This document shows, one piece after another, positions 1 through 10,100 of a DNA stretch of 64,000 nucleotides (the stretch's first letter is position 1; each line of letters begins with the position of its first letter). Both the position numbers and the translations under genes were made by a program. The DNA comes from Arenibacter algicola (GTDB taxonomy: Bacteria; Bacteroidota; Bacteroidia; Flavobacteriales; Flavobacteriaceae). The stretch spans positions 248,001 through 312,000 of the forward strand of contig NZ_JAHKPO010000018.1 of NCBI RefSeq assembly GCF_018860365.1. Reading direction: 5' to 3'. The notes under the pieces were generated by a model that was given only the letters and a program-made list of their open reading frames with translations, did no database searches and was not told the DNA's origin.

Positions 1-98
1 CCTTAACTCCTATGCATAAATAGATAGGATGGTTTTTAAAAGTTGTCATTTTATATATCATTTTGTATCTTACAGTATATTGATATACCTAATGACGA

Positions 99-1166
99 AT
101 GGATTTTTCCCAATATACTTTTAAACCTGTTGTGCATAGAAACAAAGATGTAATATTGGTTATTTTTCCATTTAAACCGCATTTGGTACAACAATTTAGA
201 GAACGCTTTGCCTCTGCAAAATGGAGCAAAACCAATAAAGCTTGGTATCTACCGGATATACCCGCTGTTAGAAAAGCCTTGAATATAGAGCAGCGACCAT
301 TTATTACAAAACAACTTCCCAAAATAGCTCCTGTTAACCAAACTGCCCTTATACGGTATTATGATCAGCTTAGGTTAAAAGCGCTTAGTCCAAACACCAT
401 TCGGATCTATATTGCCGAATTTGTTCATTTACTTCAGTTGATCAAAAATTATCCTGTGGATGAGCTTACACCCAAAAAATTAAAGGATTATTTTCTCTAT
501 TGTGTTTACCAGGAAAAAATGGGGGAACGAAAAATGAACGGTAAAATAAATGCCATTAAATTTTATTTTGAAAAAGTATTATACAGGCCACAACTCTTTT
601 TTGATATTCCGAGGCCTAAAAAACCAGCGACCTTACCTAAAATGTTGGCTAAGAGTGAAGTGGCAAAGTTGTTTAAACAGCTTGAAAATTTAAAACATCG
701 CATTGCCCTGGAACTTTGCTATGGACTGGGACTTAGGGTTTCAGAAGTCATTGCTCTTAAAATAAATGACATTGATAGCTCTAGAATGGTTGTGCATATT
801 CGTAGTGCAAAAGGAAAGAAAGATAGGATGGTACCGCTACCCGTAACGCTATTGCCAAAACTCAGAAAGTATTATAAGGAATATAATCCCAAGGAGTATT
901 TGCTTGAAGGCAGGTACGGGGGACAATATTCCAGGGGTAGCATACAGAAGGTATTTAAAGAGGCCATGAAAAGGGCAGGTATCAAAAAAAATATTGGGGT
1001 TCACGGCCTTAGGCACAGCTACGCAACCCACCTTTTGGAATCCGGTACCGATATGCGGTTTATCCAAGAACTTTTAGGACATAGTTCTATTAAGACCACT
1101 CAGGTGTATACAAAGGTAACACCACGTAGGCTTGCCAATATAGAAAGTCCGTTAGATTCATTATAA
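99..1166 (+). CDS. Tyrosine recombinase / integrase (XerC/D-like)
   Basis: A 355-residue tyrosine recombinase that would cut and rejoin DNA through a 3'-phosphotyrosine intermediate. The catalytic set is visible: R213 (GLRVSE), a lysine near 238-240 (AKGKKDR), H302 and R305 (HGLRHSYATHLL), H328 (LGHSS) and the nucleophile Y337 (TQVYTKV). A SAM-like DNA-binding domain precedes it (about 78-170). Residues 1-65 form an extra N-terminal domain with a pattern like 'W-S-K-T-N-K-A-W-Y', which XerC and XerD lack and which I know from flavobacterial integrases. No att site or cassette array is visible beside it, and the next gene is convergent rRNA-methylase housekeeping. It may be a solitary recombinase rather than part of an active element. 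Family call is firm; target is unknown. Confidence 0.93.
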   Translation: MDFSQYTFKPVVHRNKDVILVIFPFKPHLVQQFRERFASAKWSKTNKAWYLPDIPAVRKALNIEQRPFITKQLPKIAPVNQTALIRYYDQLRLKALSPNTIRIYIAEFVHLLQLIKNYPVDELTPKKLKDYFLYCVYQEKMGERKMNGKINAIKFYFEKVLYRPQLFFDIPRPKKPATLPKMLAKSEVAKLFKQLENLKHRIALELCYGLGLRVSEVIALKINDIDSSRMVVHIRSAKGKKDRMVPLPVTLLPKLRKYYKEYNPKEYLLEGRYGGQYSRGSIQKVFKEAMKRAGIKKNIGVHGLRHSYATHLLESGTDMRFIQELLGHSSIKTTQVYTKVTPRRLANIESPLDSL

Positions 1167-1334
1167 TGCTACATTAAACGAAGGTTAAAGGCAAGTGAAG
1201 AACTATAGGATTTTGACTTGTGGGCCGCTTACTTAAACAAGACAGGGTTTAACTTTTAATGAATACCAGTTGTTTTGAAGCTAGACTGTATATCCCCAAT
1301 AACATATATAGAATAGTTTTGGATTGCGACAGAT

Positions 1335-2183
1335 TTATTTGTTGAAAGTCCAGGCCACAAACCTGCTCTTTTTATTGCCCTGTTCCATAGCTATCACCTT
1401 GACTTCTGTAGGCTGCGTCTTGTTAATGGCCCTTTTTATATTTTTAAGGTTTTCTTTTTGGGATACCAAGGAGGTGAACCAATGTACCTGGTCTTGGAAT
1501 TGCATGCTTTCTTCGGCCATCTTTTTTACAAATGCTTCCTCACCACCCTTGTACCACAACTCGTTGGCCAAGCCCCCAAAATTTAGGCGCTCCCTGTCCT
1601 CCAATTGCAGATTCCGCACCTTTCGCAGGTTTTGTTTTTCGGCATCTGTGCGGTTCTTAAAAAATGGTGGGTTGCAGACCACCACGTCAAACTCATCATC
1701 AGGCTTAATTATATGTTCCAAGATGCTGTTTTTAAAACCTTGCTTCCTAAGGGCTATGTTGGCCAATACGCTGTTTCTGTCAATAATTTCCTGGGCATTT
1801 TTTAAGGCATCCAGATCTACCTCACTGGCCGCGCACTGCCAATGGAAGTGACAGGTAGCCAAAATAGGGTAGATAAGGTTGGCTCCGGTGCCAATGTCCA
1901 ATAAACGGATTGTGGGCTTCGGAATCAGGTCAGCTATATGCAAAAGGTAATCCAAGCGTCCAGGAATAGGGGGGCAGAGATTCTGCTCCGGAATATCCCA
2001 ATAGTCAAGTCCATAGTGTGCTTTTAATAGGGCTGTGTTCAAAGCCCTTACCGCCAGAGGATCTCCAAATTTTATGGTTTGGTTGCCATACTCATTTACA
2101 AAAACAAATTTCCTTAGTTCTGGGGAATGCCGAATAAGCAAATCAAAATCGTAGGCTTCGGAAAACGGATTTTTTGGATGCAC
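1335..2183 (-). CDS. rlmF: 23S rRNA (adenine1618-N6)-methyltransferase RlmF
   Basis: A SAM-dependent methyltransferase of 282 residues matching the RlmF/YbiN family, which methylates N6 of A1618 in 23S rRNA. Visible motifs are the starting HPxNPF segment, the SAM-binding LDIGTGANLIYP (about 95-106) and the amino-methylase motif NPPF (171-174). The reading frame has no ATG near its 5' end. The GTG at 2183 is the only plausible start after the in-frame upstream stop, and it puts the conserved HP-N motif right at the N-terminus. It is convergent with the recombinase. Length is slightly below that of E. coli RlmF (about 308), because that protein has a longer N-terminal tail. Confidence 0.92.
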   Translation of the reverse strand: MHPKNPFSEAYDFDLLIRHSPELRKFVFVNEYGNQTIKFGDPLAVRALNTALLKAHYGLDYWDIPEQNLCPPIPGRLDYLLHIADLIPKPTIRLLDIGTGANLIYPILATCHFHWQCAASEVDLDALKNAQEIIDRNSVLANIALRKQGFKNSILEHIIKPDDEFDVVVCNPPFFKNRTDAEKQNLRKVRNLQLEDRERLNFGGLANELWYKGGEEAFVKKMAEESMQFQDQVHWFTSLVSQKENLKNIKRAINKTQPTEVKVIAMEQGNKKSRFVAWTFNK

Positions 2184-2428
2184 GGGTATGGTTCTTAAGA
2201 GGGCAAAGTTAGCAAAAGCTTATCTAAATCGACATTTCTTTCCTGGGGTACCACTTATTCTAAAAAGTTCAATGTCACAAGAGTCATAATAGATTCTGTG
2301 GGCATGGGTATTGGGCAACAATAAATGGCTGTGGTTCATTATTGCCATAAAGAATTAAACTCGCCAAAAATTATTTAGTAAATTTAAGAATCGGGTTAGC
2401 TATTTAATCACACCAAAAAACCTCACCT

Positions 2429-2812
2429 ATGGAATTTACCTTAAAAACAACATTTAATACCACGGCAAAACAAATTTATAAGGCATGGCTTAGTACCCAG
2501 GGACACACCAAAATGACCGGAGGGGAGGCCTTCGTTTCCGATAAGGTTGGTGATCCGTTTACCGCATGGGACGGGTATATTAAGGGAGAGAATCTAATTT
2601 TGGAACCCTACCATAAAATTGTGCAATCCTGGCGAAGTGATAATTTTAATGAAGACGAGGATGATTCGCAAATTGAGGTTGTACTTTCAGAGACAGATGG
2701 TGTAACCGAATTGACCTTGATACATAGCAATGTTCCGCAAGATGGCGAACACTATATTCAGGGGTGGCAGGAACATTATTTTGAACCTATGAAAGCGTAT
2801 TTTGAATTTTAA
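2429..2812 (+). CDS. SRPBCC / AHSA1-like domain protein
   Basis: A 127-residue single-domain protein of the START/Bet v1 superfamily (Activator of Hsp90 ATPase homologue 1-like). Typical features are the opening 'FTLKTTFNTTAKQIYKAWLS', a central strand pair with 'DGYIKGENLILEPYHKIVQSWRS', and a C-terminal helix with 'GWQEHYFEPMKAYF'. These proteins bind hydrophobic ligands in a cavity; the physiological ligand is rarely known. It stands alone, divergent from rlmF with about 245 bp between them. An imperfect hairpin follows it at 2860-2898. Confidence 0.85.
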   Translation: MEFTLKTTFNTTAKQIYKAWLSTQGHTKMTGGEAFVSDKVGDPFTAWDGYIKGENLILEPYHKIVQSWRSDNFNEDEDDSQIEVVLSETDGVTELTLIHSNVPQDGEHYIQGWQEHYFEPMKAYFEF

Positions 2813-2859
2813 GGAGTTTTGAAAAGCACCGGATATATTTCATAGTATTCTTAAAGAAA

Positions 2860-2898
2860 ATTGGGCGCAGAAAAACATATTATTTTCTTGCGCCCAAT
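2860..2898. terminator. Hairpin between convergent genes
   Basis: A perfect 10-bp stem (ATTGGGCGCA at 2860-2869, TGCGCCCAAT at 2889-2898) extends inward as GAAAA/TTTTC with one bulged base. It lies 47 bp after the SRPBCC stop and before the end of the convergent esterase, where a terminator is expected. There is no long T-tract, so the role is inferred. A small inverted repeat (ACCCT...AGGGT, 2920-2941) containing GCGGATTCGAA follows and resembles dispersed elements elsewhere in the window. Confidence 0.5.
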
Positions 2899-3086
2899 AG
2901 TCTTAAATGTCATGGCCGTACCCTGAGCGGATTCGAAGGGTTGGACAAGCAAACAAACCGAAGGTTCATAAATAGCTTCAAATAACAAGCAGAAATCAAT
3001 GAACTATATCGAAGATTCGCGAAAACTGATACAAAACAATCGCTTGAGTAAAATGAAAGTATAAATTCAAAATATATTTTAATCAA

Positions 3087-4490
3087 TTACTCCTTCCAAG
3101 TATCTGTCCTAAACGAGGAGGCAGGTAAGCCCTCCGTATTGAACAGGCTGCCAGCCTCACAATTGCTAAATGCATACCTAACGGCGACGGGATTTGTAAC
3201 CCCTTCTGCCCAAACACTAAGGCTCTTGTCCCCGTTAATTTTGGCCTCGGCAGGATGAAAAACTTTGTCCGCTCCCGCAATTTCAAATCCTGTCAAGGGC
3301 CGACCGTAACTCGAGAGACCGTTCTCAACATAATCAAAGGACAACTTTACCTTGCCCTCTTTAATTTCTTCTATTTCTTTGTATACTGGACCACTATAGG
3401 CAAATCCTTCCATGCCGTAATCCTTGGATAGTGCCCATAGTGCCAATCTATCGCCCACCAATTTTTTCTCCCTTGGGTGTATAAAATCACAATCCCCAAT
3501 ATCCATGGTTACTGCCATTCCGGTATTTTCAACCGTTTTCATAGTGTGCAATTGTGCCTCTCTAACAAAGCCTGCATTGCCATCGTTATAACCATAGGGG
3601 GCAATTTGTACAAAGTAAAAGGGAAACTTGCCCTGTTGCCACTTTTCCCTCCAGGTGTTGATCATGGTGGGGAAGAGTCGACTGTATTCCTCGGCCCTGC
3701 CTCTGTTGGATTCTCCTTGGTACCAGATTGCTCCCTTAATACCGTAACCCACCAATGGGTTGATCATGGCATTGAACAATAGGGTAGGGGTGCGCTGTGG
3801 TGCTCCTTCGGGAAGTTTACTTGGAAGCTCTATGGTACTGAATTGGGAAAGCGTCTCCTTGTCCATCCAGGTTTCCACACTGGACCCGCCCCAAGACGTA
3901 TGTATCAAACCAATGGGAACGTTTAATAGGGTATTCAATTTTTTTCCAAAGAAGTAAGCGGTAGCACTAAAGTCCCTCACGGTTGCCGGACTGGCCTCTG
4001 CCCATTGGCCTTCCACTTTATCCAAAGGTTCTAGGCTTGATGCTCTTTTTACGGTAAACAAACGTATCTGGTTGTTTTTGGAGTTTAAAATGGCCTCTCC
4101 GCTACCATCTATGGGTTGGTTGTTAAATCCTTTTACGGGCATTTCCATGTTGGACTGGCCGGAACAAAGCCAAACTTCCCCGATCATTACATTGTTGAAC
4201 GTCACTTCATTGCTGCCCTTTATAACAAGTTTGTAGGGCCCGCCATAGGATGGGGTTTTCATCTTCAACTTCCATTGCCCCTGACTATTGGCTGTTGCCG
4301 TAGATTCCTCTCCCCAACTTCCTATTATTTTAATTTTAGTGTTCGGTTTGTCGGTTCCCCAAATGGAAACATTGTCTTTCTGCTGTAATACCATATGATC
4401 TCCAAAAAAAGATGGTAATTCAATTTGGGCGTAAGAGACGGTGACAGTACTTAAGAGCAATGCCAATAATAAAGTTTTCAATACTTTCAT
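3087..4490 (-). CDS. Sialate O-acetylesterase (secreted)
   Basis: A 467-residue exported esterase of the SGNH/GDSL-like sialate O-acetylesterase family (SIAE, formerly DUF303), which removes O-acetyl groups from sialic acids or other acetylated glycans. The signal peptide is about residues 1-21 (cut after SYA). A beta-sandwich part precedes the catalytic block GQSNMEMPV with the nucleophile S113. Other family blocks are GAIWYQGESN and 'GDCDFIHPREK', which carries the catalytic Asp/His. Length is as usual for bacterial members. It is monocistronic here. The natural substrate is uncertain: in flavobacteria such esterases often act on plant or algal acetylated polysaccharides. Confidence 0.93.
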   Translation of the reverse strand: MKVLKTLLLALLLSTVTVSYAQIELPSFFGDHMVLQQKDNVSIWGTDKPNTKIKIIGSWGEESTATANSQGQWKLKMKTPSYGGPYKLVIKGSNEVTFNNVMIGEVWLCSGQSNMEMPVKGFNNQPIDGSGEAILNSKNNQIRLFTVKRASSLEPLDKVEGQWAEASPATVRDFSATAYFFGKKLNTLLNVPIGLIHTSWGGSSVETWMDKETLSQFSTIELPSKLPEGAPQRTPTLLFNAMINPLVGYGIKGAIWYQGESNRGRAEEYSRLFPTMINTWREKWQQGKFPFYFVQIAPYGYNDGNAGFVREAQLHTMKTVENTGMAVTMDIGDCDFIHPREKKLVGDRLALWALSKDYGMEGFAYSGPVYKEIEEIKEGKVKLSFDYVENGLSSYGRPLTGFEIAGADKVFHPAEAKINGDKSLSVWAEGVTNPVAVRYAFSNCEAGSLFNTEGLPASSFRTDTWKE

Positions 4491-4711
4491 AATTGTTTAA
4501 AAAAATGGATTATAAGGTTGTTATTAAAATGTTCCTTAAAAAAATACGCTGGTATTTTCCGTAAGGAAATAGCACTCGGATAAATGTAACAAATATTTAT
4601 GGTTTCAATAAGTTCGGAATTTTATCAACGCTGCGCAGTGTTATGGTTTGAAGTTTAATTATGATTGAATAAAAAAGGCATTTAATATTCTTTCATTTTC
4701 TGGGCTTAGGA

Positions 4712-5248
4712 CTATGATTGATGCAATGCTATATTATCGATCAACAGTTTAAAGTGTTCAGTTCTTTTGTTCCCGATCAGGAAAACAATTTCCTCAATAT
4801 GATCTTTTGAAAAATTGGGTTGGTCCAATTTCCTACCCCGAAAAGAAGGATACATATCCCTGAGTAAAATTTTGATTTCTTCCCATTCCCCTGTAGTCGG
4901 GAAGGTAGTGGTATAGGAATAATAATTGCCGGCATTGTCCTTTACCCTAAATTGATAGTCTTTGCCGTCGCCTTTGAGCTGAATGCCAATGTAACTGTCT
5001 TTGGTTACCTGTAGCTTATCAAATCGGTAACGGACGGAAGAGAATCCACCATTGTTTTCCAAAGAGATTTTGCCCGCAAATAATCCATGTCCGTCAGGGC
5101 TCAAGGTAAAGCTTCCTACCGACAGGCCGCCCATGACCCCATCATTCACAATTCTCCATTTCTTGATGCTGGAATCTTTGTTGAAATCGAAAATTATTTT
5201 TGAGGTCATAAGTGTCATAAAAACTAAAGTGGCCAAAAGATACTTCAT
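4712..5248 (-). CDS. CIA30-like (NADH:ubiquinone oxidoreductase intermediate-associated) domain protein
   Basis: A 178-residue protein with the CIA30/NDUFAF1-like jelly-roll domain, a carbohydrate-binding-like fold. The diagnostic stretch is 'WRIVNDGVMGGLSVGSF' followed by 'NNGGFSSVRYRF' and 'YQFRVKD'. The N-terminus (MKYLLATLVFMTLMTSKIIF) is hydrophobic and could be a signal peptide or membrane anchor. Eukaryotic CIA30 helps assemble complex I; bacterial homologues are uncharacterised. It is a single gene in the same direction as the esterase and the cytochrome c. Family call is good; function is open. Confidence 0.85.
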   Translation of the reverse strand: MKYLLATLVFMTLMTSKIIFDFNKDSSIKKWRIVNDGVMGGLSVGSFTLSPDGHGLFAGKISLENNGGFSSVRYRFDKLQVTKDSYIGIQLKGDGKDYQFRVKDNAGNYYSYTTTFPTTGEWEEIKILLRDMYPSFRGRKLDQPNFSKDHIEEIVFLIGNKRTEHFKLLIDNIALHQS

Positions 5249-5450
5249 AATTCGCCTTTAGGTAATTTACGACAACTTAAGCTAAAGACCATGATCAATT
5301 ACGGCATTTAGGAATAATATTAATACGGGCTGGGTGGCATCATTTACCAAGCCCGTAACAATTCCTTTAAAATGCAACATAAGGCCCAAGTTTAGTTCCT
5401 AGCTTACATAATGGACAGATTTGCACAGGCTTAGGATTCGGCTTTACATT

Positions 5451-6407
5451 TTAGTATATGGACCGCTCCACTTTGTTCTTTATAGGAGGTATGGTCTGTA
5501 GGTATTCAAAAATGGCCCCGGCTTCGGCATCGGTAAGTTGAGGATAGGGCAGCATGGGGTAGGTCAGGGCCTTTTCACCCTTTTTCTGCCCATACTTAAG
5601 GGCATTGATAAAATCGTCCTTGGTCCAGTTGCCAATGCCAGTGTCCTTGTCCGGTGTTAAGTTGGTGGTGAGCATTACCCTTCCCTGTAGATCCAAGGGT
5701 TTATTGCCCCCTGCAAAATACCCATCACTTAGTTCCGGATTTAAAAAATCGTTGGTTTTAAAGTCGGCCGAGTGGCAGGAAAAGCAATCCAGATTATGAG
5801 CCAGGTATTTGCCCAATTCCACAGGGTCGTTTTCATTTGGCAGGGGAATTGCTTCTTTGGGCATAGGAAGGGGTTTAAAGGCAACCCTACATAGGAGTTT
5901 GGTCAATAGTGAAGGTTTGGGAGGAGTATCGGGAGTTGGGTCGGCTTTGACCATAGGGTGGTCCGACCTTAAAAACGATATTATAGCATTGATATCCTCA
6001 TCCGCCATATGTGGCAGTTTGGCCATATAGGGTGGACTGTATTTTCCATCCCTTTTTATTCCCGTTCTTAGTAGATATACCAGTTCCCCATCCGTCCACT
6101 CCCCAATACCATAGGTTTTGTCCTGGGTAATGTTCTGGGAATAAATTTCTCCAAATTCCGGTGGGGCATCCATCATTTTTTGTCCGGTAAGTTTGTTGGT
6201 TTGGTGATTTAAATGGCAACTGGCGCACAACATAATGGCCAATTTTTCACCCCTTGCAATGGCCTCCGGACTACTTTTAACCCTAAAATCAACTTTTTCA
6301 ACTTCATAGGAAGGAATATCGCTGGCACTGATAAAGATCAAGGCGATAGCAATCAATAGAACAATAACTCCTAGTCCGATACCAACAATTTTAAATACTT
6401 TTTTCAT
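5451..6407 (-). CDS. Membrane-anchored di-haem cytochrome c
   Basis: A 318-residue c-type cytochrome with an N-terminal membrane segment (about 5-28) and two haem-binding CxxCH motifs: C61-A-S-C-H65 and C208-F-S-C-H212. Each is followed by a class I cytochrome c fold with a possible axial Met (PYMAKLPHM; YPMLPYPQL). Two tandem haem domains on a membrane anchor suggest periplasmic electron transfer to or from a dehydrogenase, as in alcohol or sugar dehydrogenase cytochrome subunits, but no such partner is next to it. The start is supported by the KKVFK signal-anchor. Confidence 0.92.
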   Translation of the reverse strand: MKKVFKIVGIGLGVIVLLIAIALIFISASDIPSYEVEKVDFRVKSSPEAIARGEKLAIMLCASCHLNHQTNKLTGQKMMDAPPEFGEIYSQNITQDKTYGIGEWTDGELVYLLRTGIKRDGKYSPPYMAKLPHMADEDINAIISFLRSDHPMVKADPTPDTPPKPSLLTKLLCRVAFKPLPMPKEAIPLPNENDPVELGKYLAHNLDCFSCHSADFKTNDFLNPELSDGYFAGGNKPLDLQGRVMLTTNLTPDKDTGIGNWTKDDFINALKYGQKKGEKALTYPMLPYPQLTDAEAGAIFEYLQTIPPIKNKVERSIY

Positions 6408-7101
6408 CTTAATTATAATTAATTAAACAAAGTGTACTCAATATTTGGGAACGTTTTATTTTTTTAAAATCACTATCTACTAACCTTTGCCAATATTGCC
6501 TACCTCGGTATTCTTTTACGTAATACACCGTAGAAACTGTACAGTATTAAATTCTAAAATGTTGGGGATTAATTTAACGAGCGAATTTTATCATTGGTTG
6601 TACGTTGGTTTTTCAGTAGGCATAGTTGTTGGATGTTATCATTGTATACTACCTGGTATGTACTAAAATTAGTAAATTTTTCAATTAAACGATAACGAAT
6701 TTTTCAACAATCTACTTTTAATCAGATAGTTGTAGGAGTTTTTTTATGCCTGATTTTCTCTCCATTATTTGTGAAGGGCTAATTGAAGTAACTCCGAGAA
6801 AAAGAATTACCGGTTTTTTGAGCGTAGAAAATGAGAACTTATTTCAATTTTGCGCAATTTTGCAAAATTATAGGCAATGTAAACGCGAGATGAAAAATAT
6901 TTTATTGAAACTTATAATTAAGAATTTGTAAAGTACTAATTCCAGATTAACCATTTATCTTTTCGTAGTTTTATAAAGACAACAATGGTGATGTAAACAG
7001 CATTTTGTCAATTTTGGACAGAATTCAATTGGTCGCAATAAACTACTAATGTTAATTCAAGTTTTTGTAATCGCAATTATTGAATTTACACAAAACATTT
7101 G
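6408..7101. other. Long intergenic region without a convincing gene
   Basis: Nearly 700 bp of AT-rich sequence between the cytochrome c gene (both neighbours are on the minus strand) and the end of the 1335-residue gene. The only open frame is 61 codons at 6746-6931 (+) without family resemblance, and I do not call it. An exact 8-bp inverted repeat (AATTTTGC / GCAAAATT, 6846-6869) lies near the middle. The left part must hold the cytochrome promoter. Confidence 0.5.
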
Positions 7102-10100
7102 TTAGTTATCTTCAGCAAACTCAAGAGCTACATGGTACGCTGTATTTCTTCCCTGCTGTTGGGAAATTATCCAATCCCGTATTCTTATACCCGCGTAATA
7201 TGGATTGTTTGAAATTCCAGAGACGGCATCCAAATGCTTGTTCATAGCAGACACCCCATTAAAAAGCTCTCTAAATAGATTCTCGAAGGTAGCAAGAACA
7301 TTTTCTACATTTTTGTTTTTATTTTTAAGGTCTAGGTTAATTTCCGAACGATAATCGGTGACATATTTTAACACATTACTTGCTATCGAAGGGCCATTAT
7401 CGTCAAACGGGTTCCAAGGATATAATTCAACATCTGGATCGACGTTTTCTAGAATTGCCATGGTTACATCATGTTCGGTAAAAATTCTTAAATCTGCGGA
7501 TGGATTTAGCCATAAGTCATAGGCCCTTACTTTAAAAAGATCATATTTATTGTTAGTATTTCTTATTGCATCTATTTTATCCGCTATCTCATCTCTTTTG
7601 TTATTCTCTTCCTGATCTGTTAAACGTATACCGCCAGGTGCTGTTACATTATGCATGGCTATCTCCTTAATTATTATGGAGCGATTCTTTTTACGTCCTT
7701 CAGGGGTATTGTTGTCTGCTAAATAATAATCCAAAGGTGCTCCTGAAATTCGTTTTAGATTGATTTCGTTCTCTATGACCATAGTATTGTCCTCAATTTT
7801 AACCCAGTTTGCTTTTCGACCTTCTGGCGTAGGAATGAAAGCTTGGGAGGCTTTTATTGCCCGATTACTCCTCAACTTTTGATTGGTTGCGTTGGAACCT
7901 GAATTATCGGTGTATCCGTAGATTTCGATGTCTATCCAGATATCTTGATCAATAAGCTCCTGATATCGCTCTTTTAATTGATTGCGAATAGAAAATGGCC
8001 CTTTGGCATTATTATCAATGAGCGGATCAGCATTATTAACGCCAAAGTCATATACTATCCATGCAAACATTGGTATTGCCCCATTGTGATTGCCTGTTGT
8101 TCCAACTTTCTCAATTATAAATTGGGACTCCAAAGAATTTTTCCTTTCCTCAAGGGGAAGCGTGTTTGCCGAGTTTTGTGTTGCAGGATTGGATGGCTGA
8201 TTATTGTTTGTACTAGGATTGGAAGTAACACTATTACCCGATATTCTATTAGGGCTTACTGCTGAGTAAAAAGCATCTTCTTCATGACTTTGACTTGTGC
8301 CGCCAGATGTCCCAGTAGAATTATTTGAAGTTCCCGAAGTAGTTGTTCCCGTACTACCAGAGCCTGTCCCAGAAGAATTTGATGAAGAATCTTGTTTTTG
8401 TTCGTCCATTTTTTTCCCTTGATTGATCATGGCTCCAACTTGGGAGTTGCTACCACTGCTGCCTTTGGCAGAACCACCCATATAGGCCATGAGCACATCA
8501 CGTACGGCTCCTATTTTTGCTGCTTCAAGATCGGCCATGGTTTTCATGTTCTGCGCTGCCAACGATGCTCCCGCAACTGCCGCTTGGCCTGTAGTGTCAA
8601 TGCCTTGCTGCAATAGAGCAGCTGTCTGCTGCATACCACTCATATCCCTAAATATATTTGAAGTAGTAATTGCATTGAGTACGGCACCCACTCCAGCTGG
8701 ATCGGGTAGGGGTTGTGGATTTTGAATATTGACAATTGGAGATTCCAACCTAGGGGATGTTAAACCGTCATCGGTGGCTCGGGAACCTGCCTGAATAGGG
8801 GCTATGTCGGGAGCTTGATGTGGAATTGGTGATTCTTGCCAATCCCAGAAGCGGGTTATATCCAATTTTTCGGAAGCGTTATAGCGACCTAGAACTGCTT
8901 CGGTAAAGACTCCTTCGGTGGGTAGAGGTATAAAAGCTTCTTCGGTCTTAGACAAATCAATGTGTTTTTTCTTCCATTGTTCCCATGCCCAATCGGTTTT
9001 GATTCTGGTTAGGTCTGGCACATTAAATTCAAGACCTTCCCTTAGAATAGGACGCCTTGCCTCCAAAGAAGCTTCCGCATTTATCAAGTTGTTCACATTC
9101 ATTGGTTTTGGATACCAACGAAATACAATATAATTCCCATAGGTGGTAAGGGGAACCGCATCTATTTGTTCTATAAGTCGCTGTCCCTCATAATTATAAT
9201 GTGCCAATCTCATTACGACTTCATCAGCTGTAAGATTTTGCCAAATTAACTGACTATAATAGAGCTTCTCTTCGTTTAGCAGTTCAGAAAGCTGCTTATC
9301 AAATTCAGGCTGTTTGAATTCAAAAAACAAAATGGTGCCTGAAGTCCCTGGAAGCCTGCATGCCACCCGTTGATTGACCATACGGTCGCCCAAAATAGCA
9401 TTCACCATGAATTCAGCCTTAGTATACTCTGTATTTTCCGAGGAAGTTGTTTCAAGTTCAATTTTTTTAATTCTATCAATGGGAATTGCCGGGTCAATTT
9501 TAATGTATCCCAAGTCATCTTGAGAAAAAATTAGTACGCTATTATCGTCCAATTGAACTCTAGCGCCTTTGGTTCTTTTTCTTAAGTCAGCGTTACCGAA
9601 CATATTTTTGATAAAACGCAATTTGCAGTCAGGTGGGAAATTCAAGGTGCTAGACCCATAGCGCAAGTCTAATTTTATTTTGGCCTGGATATCCCCACTG
9701 GCCTTTTCGATTAGTTCTCTTGTAAAACTGGTTAGTGCCCCATTGTACAAAACTGTCCTGTAACGGTCTATGATTCGAACATCGTTAAATTCAAATGGTT
9801 TCATTGGAATAAAAATGCATCGATCGTATTTTGATAATTTTACCTGTGTTTTATAAATCTGAACCACTTCGTAATAATGTACCGAAAGTGCATGTGAATG
9901 GTTATAATTGGTAATTACACGGGTACGAATTTCTTCCCTTTCCTCCTGTTTTACTTCCCTCACCACGGCTGCCCTTTTATTACGGACCGAGGTTGAATTT
10001 TGTTTGGTACTCGCCGTTATATCCTGGCTCATTTCAGCCGAAATATCACGTCTGCCCGTTGAGGAGGATACTGAAATGGCAGAACCGAAAGTTTTGGAAC

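Noticed and set aside
6746..6931. 61-codon plus-strand frame in the 6.4-7.1 kb gap
   Set aside because: No signal, motif or coding pattern, and an inverted repeat runs through it. Opposite to both neighbours and in AT-rich DNA where such frames arise by chance.
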